From JANMDR01 sp043760555 (lineage in GTDB: Bacteria > Pseudomonadota > Gammaproteobacteria > Burkholderiales > Usitatibacteraceae), in contig JAYUOW010000279.1 of the NCBI GenBank assembly GCA_043760555.1, forward strand, positions 1 to 8,976: 8,976 nt of DNA, given 5' to 3'. Below the pieces are notes generated by a model. It searched no databases and was not told the DNA's origin. It worked only from the letters and a program-made list of their open reading frames with translations. Within the stretch, counting starts at the first letter, position 1; each line of letters begins with the position of its first letter. Shown piece after piece: positions 1 to 5,770 of the stretch. Position numbers and translations under genes: made by a program.

Positions 1-399
1 GTGGGTGGGTACGATAATTTTTTGGGTTTGTTTACCCATGGCGACAATACTTTTTATCGTCGCTGGTTGCACATAGGGCATATCGCCAAGCGCTAATAAC
101 CAACCGTCGGCAAATTCGCTTGCCACTACACCTACGGCAATGCTGCCGCCCATGCCTGTGGCTGCTTGCGGGTTGAGTACCACTTGGCAGCCGCAATCAT
201 CTAGCGCGCGGATGAGCGCGTCGCTGCGATTATCACCGGCAACCACAGCAAATACGCGGCCTACCGCCTGCAGCAAGTTTGCGGCACTGGCAGCAACCAC
301 CGTGCGGCCATCGGGCAGTTGAGCCAAGAGCTTCAGCTCATTACGCGTTTTTTTAAAGCGCAATCCTTGTCCGGCACACAATAAAATTCCACAAGTCAT
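1..399 (-). CDS. mocA: MocA-like molybdenum cofactor cytidylyltransferase (partial, C-terminus cut off)
   Basis: Reading leftwards from the ATG at 399-397, 133 codons stay open to the window edge, so the C-terminus is missing. The N-terminus carries the nucleotide-binding loop of MobA/MocA transferases (GILLCAGQGLRF, then KLL around residue 28). In the middle are a G-M-G-G-S-I segment and the metal-binding LALGDMPYV motif (about residues 110-118). MocA uses CTP to turn molybdopterin-Mo into the cytosine dinucleotide cofactor used by hydroxylases of the CoxL/IorB/XdhA-like family, which fits the enzyme genes upstream in the same operon. The start overlaps the stop of the XdhC gene by 4 bp (ATGA, 399-396), and a GAGG ribosome site lies 6-7 nt before it, which suggests translational coupling. 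A MobA-like GTP-specific enzyme is the alternative. Operon context favours MocA, but the nucleotide-selective C-terminal part is not visible. Confidence 0.86.
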   Translation of the reverse strand, partial: MTCGILLCAGQGLRFKKTRNELKLLAQLPDGRTVVAASAANLLQAVGRVFAVVAGDNRSDALIRALDDCGCQVVLNPQAATGMGGSIAVGVVASEFADGWLLALGDMPYVQPATIKSIVAMGKQTQKIIVPTH

Positions 400-1352
400 G
401 TTGGCCTCGCTTCAATAACAATATTATTGCGTGCGGCGACTAACTCAGCCAATATCGCTAACGCAATTTCAGGGGGGGTGCGGCTACCGATGGCGCAGCC
501 TACTGGCGCATGTAGTTTTGCAATATGGTCATCTGGAATCTCCAGCAATTGCAGACGCGCACGGCGCTCCGCGCTGGTTTTTTGTGAGCCTACTGCGCCC
601 ACATAAAACGCGGGTTGGGCAAGGGCTGTGAGCAGCGCCATATCGTCTAATTTAGGATCGTGCGAAACGGTGATGATGACCGTGTGGGCGTCTGGTTTAA
701 ACGCAATAACAGCGTCATCTGGCATGCCATCCACAAAGCGCACATTGGCTACCCGCCAAGCATGTCGGTACTCTTCACGGGGGTCGCAAATAAATACTTG
801 AAAATCCAACGTCTGCGCAATCTCAGCTAAGTAGCGGGCAATTTCAGATGCGCCGATGACCAACATGCGCCACCGTGGCCCATGCACGCTCACAAAATTA
901 TGCGCATCGCGCGCGCACATTTGGGTAGCCGTTCCCTGACTTAAGTGCCACACACCAGTGGCTAAATTAACCTGTCGCGCCACCACATCACCCGCGCCAA
1001 TGCGCGCACGTAAGGCTTGCAATTGCGCCAGCTGCAACTGCGATTCAATCAATACTTCTAATGCACCGCCGCAAGGCAGGCCAAATTGCTGTGCGTGTGC
1101 CGCAGTGATGCCATAGCGTTCTAGCGCAGGTTTAGCGCCCGCAAATTCCGCACGACGCGCGACCAAATCATCTTCAATACAGCCACCTGAAACTGAGCCC
1201 ACCAAAATACCATCGTCGCGCATTAGCATGAGTGAACCCGGCGGGCGCGGGCTAGCGCCGAAGGTTTGCGTTACCGTAACCAACCAAATTTTGTGGTTAA
1301 GCTGCAGCCATTCGCAGGCACGGTCTAACACTTCTATGTCTACACTTTGCAT
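396..1352 (-). CDS. xdhC: XdhC/CoxI-family molybdenum cofactor maturation protein
   Basis: A protein of 318 residues with the two-domain layout of XdhC proteins. The N-terminal domain has GSVSGGCIE (52-60) and GLPCGG (91-96), each with a conserved cysteine. The C-terminal Rossmann-like domain starts at MLVIGASE (163-170) and continues with SHDPKLDD (230-237), YVGAVGSQKT (250-259) and PVGCAIGSRTPPEIA (283-297). Family members bind the molybdenum cofactor, promote its sulfuration and pass it to the hydroxylase apoenzyme in the cytoplasm. This copy sits between the large subunit and the cytidylyltransferase gene, as expected for a dedicated chaperone. The ATG start (1352-1350) has no clear Shine-Dalgarno sequence, and a strong hairpin (1372-1410) lies just upstream in the mRNA, so expression may differ from that of the subunits. 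The C-terminal motif has PVGCAIG where many homologues have PVGLDIG. Family assignment is secure; the exact partner is inferred from position. Confidence 0.93.
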   Translation of the reverse strand: MQSVDIEVLDRACEWLQLNHKIWLVTVTQTFGASPRPPGSLMLMRDDGILVGSVSGGCIEDDLVARRAEFAGAKPALERYGITAAHAQQFGLPCGGALEVLIESQLQLAQLQALRARIGAGDVVARQVNLATGVWHLSQGTATQMCARDAHNFVSVHGPRWRMLVIGASEIARYLAEIAQTLDFQVFICDPREEYRHAWRVANVRFVDGMPDDAVIAFKPDAHTVIITVSHDPKLDDMALLTALAQPAFYVGAVGSQKTSAERRARLQLLEIPDDHIAKLHAPVGCAIGSRTPPEIALAILAELVAARNNIVIEARPT

Positions 1353-1371
1353 GGCGTTTTCAGCAATTCAA

Positions 1372-1410
1372 ATGCCTGAAGATACCCTAAATACGGGCAC
1401 CTTCAGGCAT
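1372..1410 (+). repeat. Structured dispersed repeat, copy A
   Basis: ATGCCTGAAG (1372-1381) and CTTCAGGCAT (1401-1410) form a perfect 10-bp stem. Inside it, CCC (1385-1387) pairs with GGG (1395-1397) around TAAATAC. It fills most of the gap between the large-subunit and xdhC genes, so it would fold in the operon mRNA. On the minus strand it is followed by TTGAATT rather than a T-run, so it is a weak terminator candidate. It may instead act as an attenuator, stabiliser or processing site. Confidence 0.65.
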
Positions 1411-1423
1411 ATTATTTACAGCA

Positions 1424-3625
1424 TCAAACCACAAATGGCATCGCCCGCAAGCGCTTACCGGTTAATGCAAATACCGCATTGGCCACCGCTGGTGCTATTG
1501 GCGGCGTGCCGGGTTCACCGACGCCAGTGGGGCTTTTGCCGCCGGGTACGATGTGCACTTCAATTTTTGGCATCGCATCCATGCGGAGCGGCGGGTAGTT
1601 GTGGAAGTTTGATTGCTCTACCACGCCGTCTTTAAACGTAATTGCGCCACCTAACGCCGCAGATAGTCCGTACACAATCGCGCTTTCAACTTGTGCTTCT
1701 ACCGTTAAGGGATTAACGACCAAACCGCAGTCAATCGCCGCCACCACTTTATGCACGCGAATGGCACCGTTTTCAATCGACACTTCGGCCACTTGTGCGC
1801 ACACGCTACCAAAGCTTTCATGCACGGCAATGCCCCGTCCACGGCCTTTTGCAGCCACTTGACCCCAGCCAGATTTTTCAGCAACCAGTGCTAATGTAGC
1901 CATAATGCGTGGGTGTTTGGCGAGCAAATTTTTACGGTACTCAACGGGGTCTTTACCCGCCGCTTTTGCGGCTTCATCCATCATCGTTTCCATCACGAAA
2001 GCCGTATGCGTGTGACCAACGGAACGCCACCACAATACCGGCACGCCGGTTTTTGTGGTGTGCAACGAGCCTGCCATATTGGGAATGTTGTACGGTGTAT
2101 CGCTAACACCTTCAACTGATGTGGCGTCGATGCCGTCTTTCACCATGAAGCCTTCAAACGGCGTGCCAGCCATTATCGACTCGCCAACGATGTTGTGCTG
2201 CCATGCAGTTAGCTCCCCCTTGGCGTCTAAGCCAATTTCTACGTTATGCGCATAAGCTGGCCGGTAGTAGCCGCCCTTGATGTCATCTTCCCGCGTCCAT
2301 ACGGTTTTTACGGGCACTTTTGCGGCTTGCGCAATTTCTACCGCTTCTACAACGTAGTCCGAGGCGGGATTAGCGCGTCGGCCAAAGCCACCACCAGCGA
2401 TGAGCGTATTGAGCTTCACTTTTTCAACCGGCATACCCAGCACTTTTGCGGCGGCACCTTGGTCCATGGTTTGAAGCTGTGAGCCTACCCATATTTCTGC
2501 GCTATCGGCTTTGACGTGCACGGTGCAGTTTAATGGTTCCATGGCAGCGTGCGCTAAAAACGGCACAGCATAGGCTGCACTGACTGTTTTAGCAGCCGTT
2601 TTCAAATTTTCTGCGGCGGCGCCTTTGCGAAACGGCAGACCAGCAGTTTTAGCGGTTGCAGCGTAGGTTTTAGCGAGGTCAGCACTCGTTAACTTATTAC
2701 AGGCCGACGTATCCCAATCGATAATTAAAGCATCACGGCCTTTTTTAGCAGCCCAAAAACTTTTAGCGACAACCGCAACACCGCTAGAGATTTGCACCAC
2801 GTGGGTCACTCCTGATAAACCTTTTACTTTATCGGCATTAAAACTCTTTACTTTCGCGCCAAACATGGGCGGATGCGCGACGAGCGCCGTGTGTAAATTA
2901 GGTACGGTTTTAGCACTCATGTCCATGCCAAATAATGCTTTGCCATTAACCTTTGTGGGCGCATCGGTACGCCGCGTGGGCTTGCCTATTAACTTGTAAT
3001 CTTTCGCTTCCTTTAACTTCACGTTTTCGGGCAATGGCAGCGCGTTAGCGGCATCGGCCAATTCACCGAAACTTAAGCGTTGATTAGCAGGGCCAATCAC
3101 CTGACCGTCACTGGCTTTGCATGTTGCAGCATCCACTTTCCAGCGCTGTGCCGCCGCCGAGATCAACATGGTGCGCGCCATGGCACCGACCATGCGCATT
3201 TGCTCCCACGAATTGATCACCGAGCTTGATCCGCCCGTCATCTGCATGCCAAACATGGTGTTAGCAAATTGCGGCGCGGCAGGGGCTAGTTCAGCGCGTA
3301 CTTTTTGCCATGCGCATTCAAGCTCTTCGGCCACTAACATCGGCAATGCCGTCATCACGCCCTGGCCAAATTCTAGGTGTTTAACTTGCACGGTAACAAC
3401 GCCATCGCGACCCACGCGCAAGAAGGCGTTAGGCGGCGTAACGGGCTTTTTATCACCCGCTTGGGCTGCGGCAATTTTATTGCCGCCGGTGAGATAAAAG
3501 CCAATGACTAAGCCGCCGCCAAGGGTCGCGGTTTGCTGCATAAATTTGCGGCGTGCGGGCGTAACTGGCGTGCTAGATGTGGCGGATTCAGTTTGGGTTT
3601 GGGTTTGAGTTTGAGCTTTAAACAT
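1424..3625 (-). CDS. Molybdopterin-binding large subunit of a xanthine dehydrogenase-family (IorB-type) hydroxylase, Tat-exported
   Basis: The 733-residue protein has the size and layout of isoquinoline 1-oxidoreductase beta-type subunits. I start it at the ATG 3625-3623, which has AAGGA 7 nt upstream; a TTG at 3652 would add nine residues but lacks such a site. The N-terminus carries a twin-arginine signal (RRKFMQ, residues 25-30, then a hydrophobic LGGGLVIGFYL), so the folded holoenzyme should go to the periplasm or periplasmic membrane face. Cofactor motifs are HAAMEPL (359-365), GGGFGRR (411-417) and RSVGHTH (534-540). The catalytic glutamate lies in GVGEPG (E704). The reaction is expected to be hydroxylation or oxidation of an aldehyde or N-heterocycle with water as oxygen donor; the substrate cannot be read from sequence. 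It lies 34 nt after the small subunit. No FAD subunit or cytochrome gene follows, so the electron acceptor is unknown. Confidence 0.93.
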   Translation of the reverse strand: MFKAQTQTQTQTESATSSTPVTPARRKFMQQTATLGGGLVIGFYLTGGNKIAAAQAGDKKPVTPPNAFLRVGRDGVVTVQVKHLEFGQGVMTALPMLVAEELECAWQKVRAELAPAAPQFANTMFGMQMTGGSSSVINSWEQMRMVGAMARTMLISAAAQRWKVDAATCKASDGQVIGPANQRLSFGELADAANALPLPENVKLKEAKDYKLIGKPTRRTDAPTKVNGKALFGMDMSAKTVPNLHTALVAHPPMFGAKVKSFNADKVKGLSGVTHVVQISSGVAVVAKSFWAAKKGRDALIIDWDTSACNKLTSADLAKTYAATAKTAGLPFRKGAAAENLKTAAKTVSAAYAVPFLAHAAMEPLNCTVHVKADSAEIWVGSQLQTMDQGAAAKVLGMPVEKVKLNTLIAGGGFGRRANPASDYVVEAVEIAQAAKVPVKTVWTREDDIKGGYYRPAYAHNVEIGLDAKGELTAWQHNIVGESIMAGTPFEGFMVKDGIDATSVEGVSDTPYNIPNMAGSLHTTKTGVPVLWWRSVGHTHTAFVMETMMDEAAKAAGKDPVEYRKNLLAKHPRIMATLALVAEKSGWGQVAAKGRGRGIAVHESFGSVCAQVAEVSIENGAIRVHKVVAAIDCGLVVNPLTVEAQVESAIVYGLSAALGGAITFKDGVVEQSNFHNYPPLRMDAMPKIEVHIVPGGKSPTGVGEPGTPPIAPAVANAVFALTGKRLRAMPFVV
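3591..3614 (-). repeat. Hexanucleotide tandem repeat in the Tat leader of the large subunit
   Basis: Four units of GTTTGG/GTTTGA on the plus strand encode a Gln-Thr repeat at residues 5-12 of the large subunit, just before the twin-arginine motif. The unit is a multiple of three, so slippage would change leader length without breaking the frame. Confidence 0.7.
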
Positions 3626-3659
3626 GACAGGTTCCTTAAATAGTTTGCACAATAGTGGG

Positions 3660-4181
3660 CTAAACTTTTGCCTTTGATTTAGCAGGTGTTGGCACGCGCA
3701 TTGCGTCGTCAGCCTTAGCGGGCTTCGCTAAATTCACAGCCGCTACTTTGATGGCTTTGCGCACGCGGTTATACGTGCCGCAACGGCAAATATTGCCGCT
3801 CATTGCCGCATCAATTTGTGCGTCGCTTGGGTTTTTATTTTTAAGCAACAGGGCTGTTGCCGCCATGACTTGGCCTGACTGGCAATAGCCACACTGCACG
3901 ACGTCTTCGGCGATCCACGCGGCCTGCACGGCGCGGCCTGCAGGCAGGCGATCAATTTCTTCGATGGTTTCAATTCGCTTGCCCGCCACCGCTGAAATTG
4001 GCGTGGAGCACGAACGTATTGGCTCATTATTTAAATGCACAGTACACGCGCCGCACAGCCCCATGCCGCAGCTATACTTGGTGCCTGTTTTGCCCAACTG
4101 ATCGCGCAAAAACCAAAGTACCGGGGTATCGGGTGCCACATCTGTCTGAATTTTTTCGCCGTTCACCGTAAATTGCAGCAT
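3660..4181 (-). CDS. 2Fe-2S small subunit of the IorAB-type molybdenum hydroxylase
   Basis: A 173-residue protein with both iron-sulfur domains of the CoxS/IorA family. The plant-ferredoxin-like cluster is held by C38, C43, C46 and C58 (spacing x4, x2, x11). The helical second cluster is held by C97, C100, C132 and C134 in QCGYCQSG and ICRCGTY. It relays electrons from the molybdenum site of the large subunit to an outside acceptor. It has no export signal of its own, so it presumably rides through the Tat pathway bound to the large subunit; this is inference from how such complexes are exported. A Lys/Ala-rich tail of about 29 residues after residue 144 goes beyond the core fold and may be flexible. 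The ATG at 4181-4179 has a good GGAG site 6-7 nt upstream. It is the first gene of the minus-strand operon. Confidence 0.94.
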   Translation of the reverse strand: MLQFTVNGEKIQTDVAPDTPVLWFLRDQLGKTGTKYSCGMGLCGACTVHLNNEPIRSCSTPISAVAGKRIETIEEIDRLPAGRAVQAAWIAEDVVQCGYCQSGQVMAATALLLKNKNPSDAQIDAAMSGNICRCGTYNRVRKAIKVAAVNLAKPAKADDAMRVPTPAKSKAKV

Positions 4182-4246
4182 GTTGATTCTCCAAAATGTG
4201 TTTTAAAAGTGTCAACACATTCTAACAACAAAATAAGCCACCCAAC
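4182..4246. promoter_or_regulatory. Divergent promoter region with an 8-11-8 inverted repeat
   Basis: The 65 bp separate the minus-strand hydroxylase operon from the plus-strand ArsC-like gene, so promoters for both must lie here or in the flanking coding ends. A perfect inverted repeat, AATGTGTT (4195-4202) and AACACATT (4214-4221), is separated by 11 nt. This suits a dimeric regulator, though a hairpin is also possible. A perfect TTGACA box lies on the minus strand at 4215-4210, inside the repeat, but no convincing -10 box follows at 16-18 nt before the ribosome site. The minus-strand GGAG (4192-4189) is the ribosome site of the small subunit. No regulator gene is visible nearby. Confidence 0.45.
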
Positions 4247-4762
4247 ATGAAGAAAATAACAATCGTCAAGGTACTTTTTTTAAGTGAATCAAACGCCGCC
4301 CGCAGCCTCATGGCAGAAGCCTTGTTAAACACCATCGGCGCGAACCGTTTTGAGGGCTTTAGCGCCGGATTAACGCCTGCCGCCAACCCAAATGCACAAG
4401 CTATCGCGCAAATTCGCACCTATGGCTATATCGTTGAAACGCTAAAGTGCAAAAGCTGGGAACACTTTGCCCGAAGTAACCCCGCCGCGCAGCCCATGGA
4501 CGCCATCATTACGTTGTGCGACGCCGTAAACGGCGAAACCCAACCCGATTTTGCAGGTACACCCGCGTTAGCGTTTTGGGGCTTAACCGACCCCGAAAAA
4601 TTTACCCATGATGAGACCAACCCCGCAGCCGCCTACGCGCGCACCATGCAGATCCTGCGCTTTCGCATACAAGCGCTATGCGACCTGCCGCCTACGCGAC
4701 GTACCAACGCTACGTTGGAAGATGAGCTGGAACTCATTGGCACGTTGACGCCGCCGCATTAA
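4247..4762 (+). CDS. ArsC / low-molecular-weight phosphatase-like protein lacking the catalytic cysteine
   Basis: A 171-residue protein that aligns by motif along its length to thioredoxin-type arsenate reductases with the low-molecular-weight tyrosine phosphatase fold. It has the P-loop region VLFLSESNAARSLMAEALL (9-27), FSAGL (38-42), CKSWEHF (68-74), ITLCDAVNGE (88-97) and WGLTDP (111-116). In active members the P-loop reads C-x5-R-S. Here the nucleophile is serine (S13, codon AGT), followed by E-S-N-A-A-R-S. The second cysteine, in ITLCD (C91), remains, but the cysteine normally following in E-x-C-P is glutamine (Q99). The general-acid position D115 is kept. Normal arsenate reduction or phosphatase chemistry is therefore unlikely, and a binding or regulatory role is possible. 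The reading frame is intact and its codon use resembles neighbouring genes, so it does not look like a decaying pseudogene. No clear Shine-Dalgarno sequence precedes the ATG, and no other ars gene is in view. Confidence 0.85.
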   Translation: MKKITIVKVLFLSESNAARSLMAEALLNTIGANRFEGFSAGLTPAANPNAQAIAQIRTYGYIVETLKCKSWEHFARSNPAAQPMDAIITLCDAVNGETQPDFAGTPALAFWGLTDPEKFTHDETNPAAAYARTMQILRFRIQALCDLPPTRRTNATLEDELELIGTLTPPH

Positions 4763-4775
4763 GCGTAGTTTTAAC

Positions 4776-4812
4776 AGGCTGAAAATGCCCTGTTTTAGGG
4801 TGCCTCCAGCCT
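4776..4812 (-). repeat. Structured dispersed repeat, copy B
   Basis: Second copy of a family seen also at 1372-1410 and 5773-5808. On the minus strand an outer arm GGCTGGAG (4811-4804) pairs with TTTTCAGCC (4785-4777) using two G-U pairs. An inner CCCT/AGGG stem (4800-4797 with 4791-4788) closes an AAAAC loop. It fills most of the 79-nt gap between the ArsC-like gene and the next ORF. A separate perfect hairpin, CCAGCC and GGCTGG (4806-4811 and 4817-4822), overlaps its edge, so two alternative folds compete. No T-run follows, so I do not call it a terminator. Confidence 0.6.
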
Positions 4813-4841
4813 ATCAGGCTGGCAGTCAGGGACACCAATAA

Positions 4842-5237
4842 ATGAATAAGCAAAACACGATGATCTATCTTTGGCTATACCTTAATCTTGGGTTAGATGC
4901 GTTGCCACGGTTAATAAATGCCCTCTCCATTCCACAGAAGAATGTGTATGCAGGCATCGACCCAAATGACAATTTATCGGGAAGTGCCATTTGCCATTTT
5001 CCGGTGCAAGGCGATTTCGCCCTCAGTTGCGAAATTCGCCTAGCCGACTGGAACCATGATGCAGCCCACACAGCACTAAGGGCGCTATCCAAATCTGGCC
5101 TAAAAATCGCCTTATCCGACGATAGCAATAACAGCCCTTTCGCCCACCTTTTATTTGAAACAGGTCACTGCCGCGCGGTTACCGTTGTAATTGCCGATGC
5201 GACGGATGTAGTGACAATGTATGAGGTGGCTGGATAA
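4842..5237 (+). CDS. Hypothetical protein, 131 residues, unrecognised
   Basis: I do not recognise this family. The protein has a hydrophobic start (MIYLWLYLNLGLDALPRL, about residues 7-24), too rich in polar breaks to be a confident membrane helix or signal peptide. A mixed alpha/beta-looking body with three cysteines (in ICHF, SCEIR and GHCRAV) follows, and then a hydrophobic strand-like stretch, AVTVVIADATDVVTMYEV, near the C-terminus. An AGGGA-like ribosome site (4828-4832) lies 9 nt before the ATG. Codon use resembles the neighbours and the opposite strand offers no better candidate, which supports a real gene. It sits between the ArsC-like and NTF2-like genes with gaps of 79 and 69 nt, so co-transcription is possible but not shown. 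Likely a small soluble cytoplasmic protein; no function is proposed. Confidence 0.6.
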   Translation: MNKQNTMIYLWLYLNLGLDALPRLINALSIPQKNVYAGIDPNDNLSGSAICHFPVQGDFALSCEIRLADWNHDAAHTALRALSKSGLKIALSDDSNNSPFAHLLFETGHCRAVTVVIADATDVVTMYEVAG

Positions 5238-5289
5238 TGACGGTCGAGCAATAGAAAAACCTTGCGGTTCGCTGGCGAAATCACCTCTC

Positions 5290-5305
5290 GGTGTATCATT
5301 ACACC
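5290..5305 (+). other. Small hairpin directly before the NTF2-like start codon
   Basis: GGTGTA (5290-5295) and TACACC (5300-5305) form a perfect 6-bp stem with a TCAT loop, ending one base before the ATG at 5307. The GGTG arm can instead pair with CACC at 5282-5285, so two exclusive small hairpins are possible in the leader. The same bases could be a short operator. Function is not shown by the sequence. Confidence 0.35.
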
Positions 5306-5306
5306 T

Positions 5307-5744
5307 ATGAAGAAAAAACTTTTTTTAACACCTGAAGACGCTGAAGCAGCGTTTTACGATGCCTTTGAGCGCGCTGATTTAGCGGCCATGATGACGGTTT
5401 GGGCGATTGACAAAGATACAGTGTGTATTCACCCGCAAGGGCCGCGTTTGGCGGGCTTCGATGCGATTCGGGGGAGCTTTTCGGAAATTTTTAGTCACGG
5501 GCCGAATTTGCATTTTGATATTACCGATTTGCGTAAGCATCATGGGCAAACTTTAGCGATTCATTGCGTGTATGAAACAATCACCCATCGCGGTGCAGGC
5601 GCGGATGAAAAACCACGGCCGTTGTTCTCAACGAATGTGTACACGCTAACGCCACAGGGCTGGCGTATTTTGATACACCACGCCGCCATTTCACCCGAGG
5701 GTACGAACACGGCAGAGCAAGGCACTGCGCGGATTTTGCATTGA
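5307..5744 (+). CDS. NTF2/SnoaL-like (DUF4440-type) protein
   Basis: Starting at the ATG 5307-5309 gives 145 residues; the frame is open upstream to a TTG at 5262, but that extension (MRFAGEITS...) matches nothing typical. The sequence shows the usual N-terminal helix pattern of the cone-shaped NTF2-like fold (EDAEAAFYDAFERADLAAMMTVW, residues 10-32). It continues with a CIHPQGPRLAGFDAIRGSF segment (about 40-58) and beta strands ending in WRILIHHAAISPEG. Proteins with this CxHP-GPxL-G pattern are common in proteobacteria and mostly uncharacterised; the pocket may bind a small ligand or catalyse a simple step. No clear Shine-Dalgarno sequence precedes the start; instead a 6-bp hairpin (5290-5305) abuts it. 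Its TGA overlaps an in-frame TTG of the next gene, and a terminator-like hairpin lies 30 nt after the stop. It is likely cytoplasmic. Confidence 0.85.
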   Translation: MKKKLFLTPEDAEAAFYDAFERADLAAMMTVWAIDKDTVCIHPQGPRLAGFDAIRGSFSEIFSHGPNLHFDITDLRKHHGQTLAIHCVYETITHRGAGADEKPRPLFSTNVYTLTPQGWRILIHHAAISPEGTNTAEQGTARILH

Positions 5745-5770
5745 ACTTTATGTTTAAAAATTGCCTGATA

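Noticed and set aside
1372..1410. Neisseria-type DNA uptake sequence pair (CTGAA cores in inverted repeat)
   Set aside because: Only the five-base core matches; the flanking bases do not fit the known 10-12-mers, and the other two copies do not keep it.
1228..1635. Plus-strand ORFs within the hydroxylase operon
   Set aside because: They lie antisense to strongly supported minus-strand genes and their translations have no domain features.
3623..3652. TTG at 3652 as start of the molybdopterin subunit
   Set aside because: The ATG at 3625 has an AAGGA site at good distance and leaves a normal Tat leader; the extra nine residues fit no known leader feature.
5294..5299. TATCAT as a -10 promoter box for the NTF2-like gene
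   Set aside because: No -35-like hexamer lies 16-18 nt upstream, and a start there would leave almost no leader.
5262..5306. Longer NTF2-like protein from TTG 5262
   Set aside because: The extension has no family resemblance, and the ATG at 5307 begins where homologous proteins usually begin.
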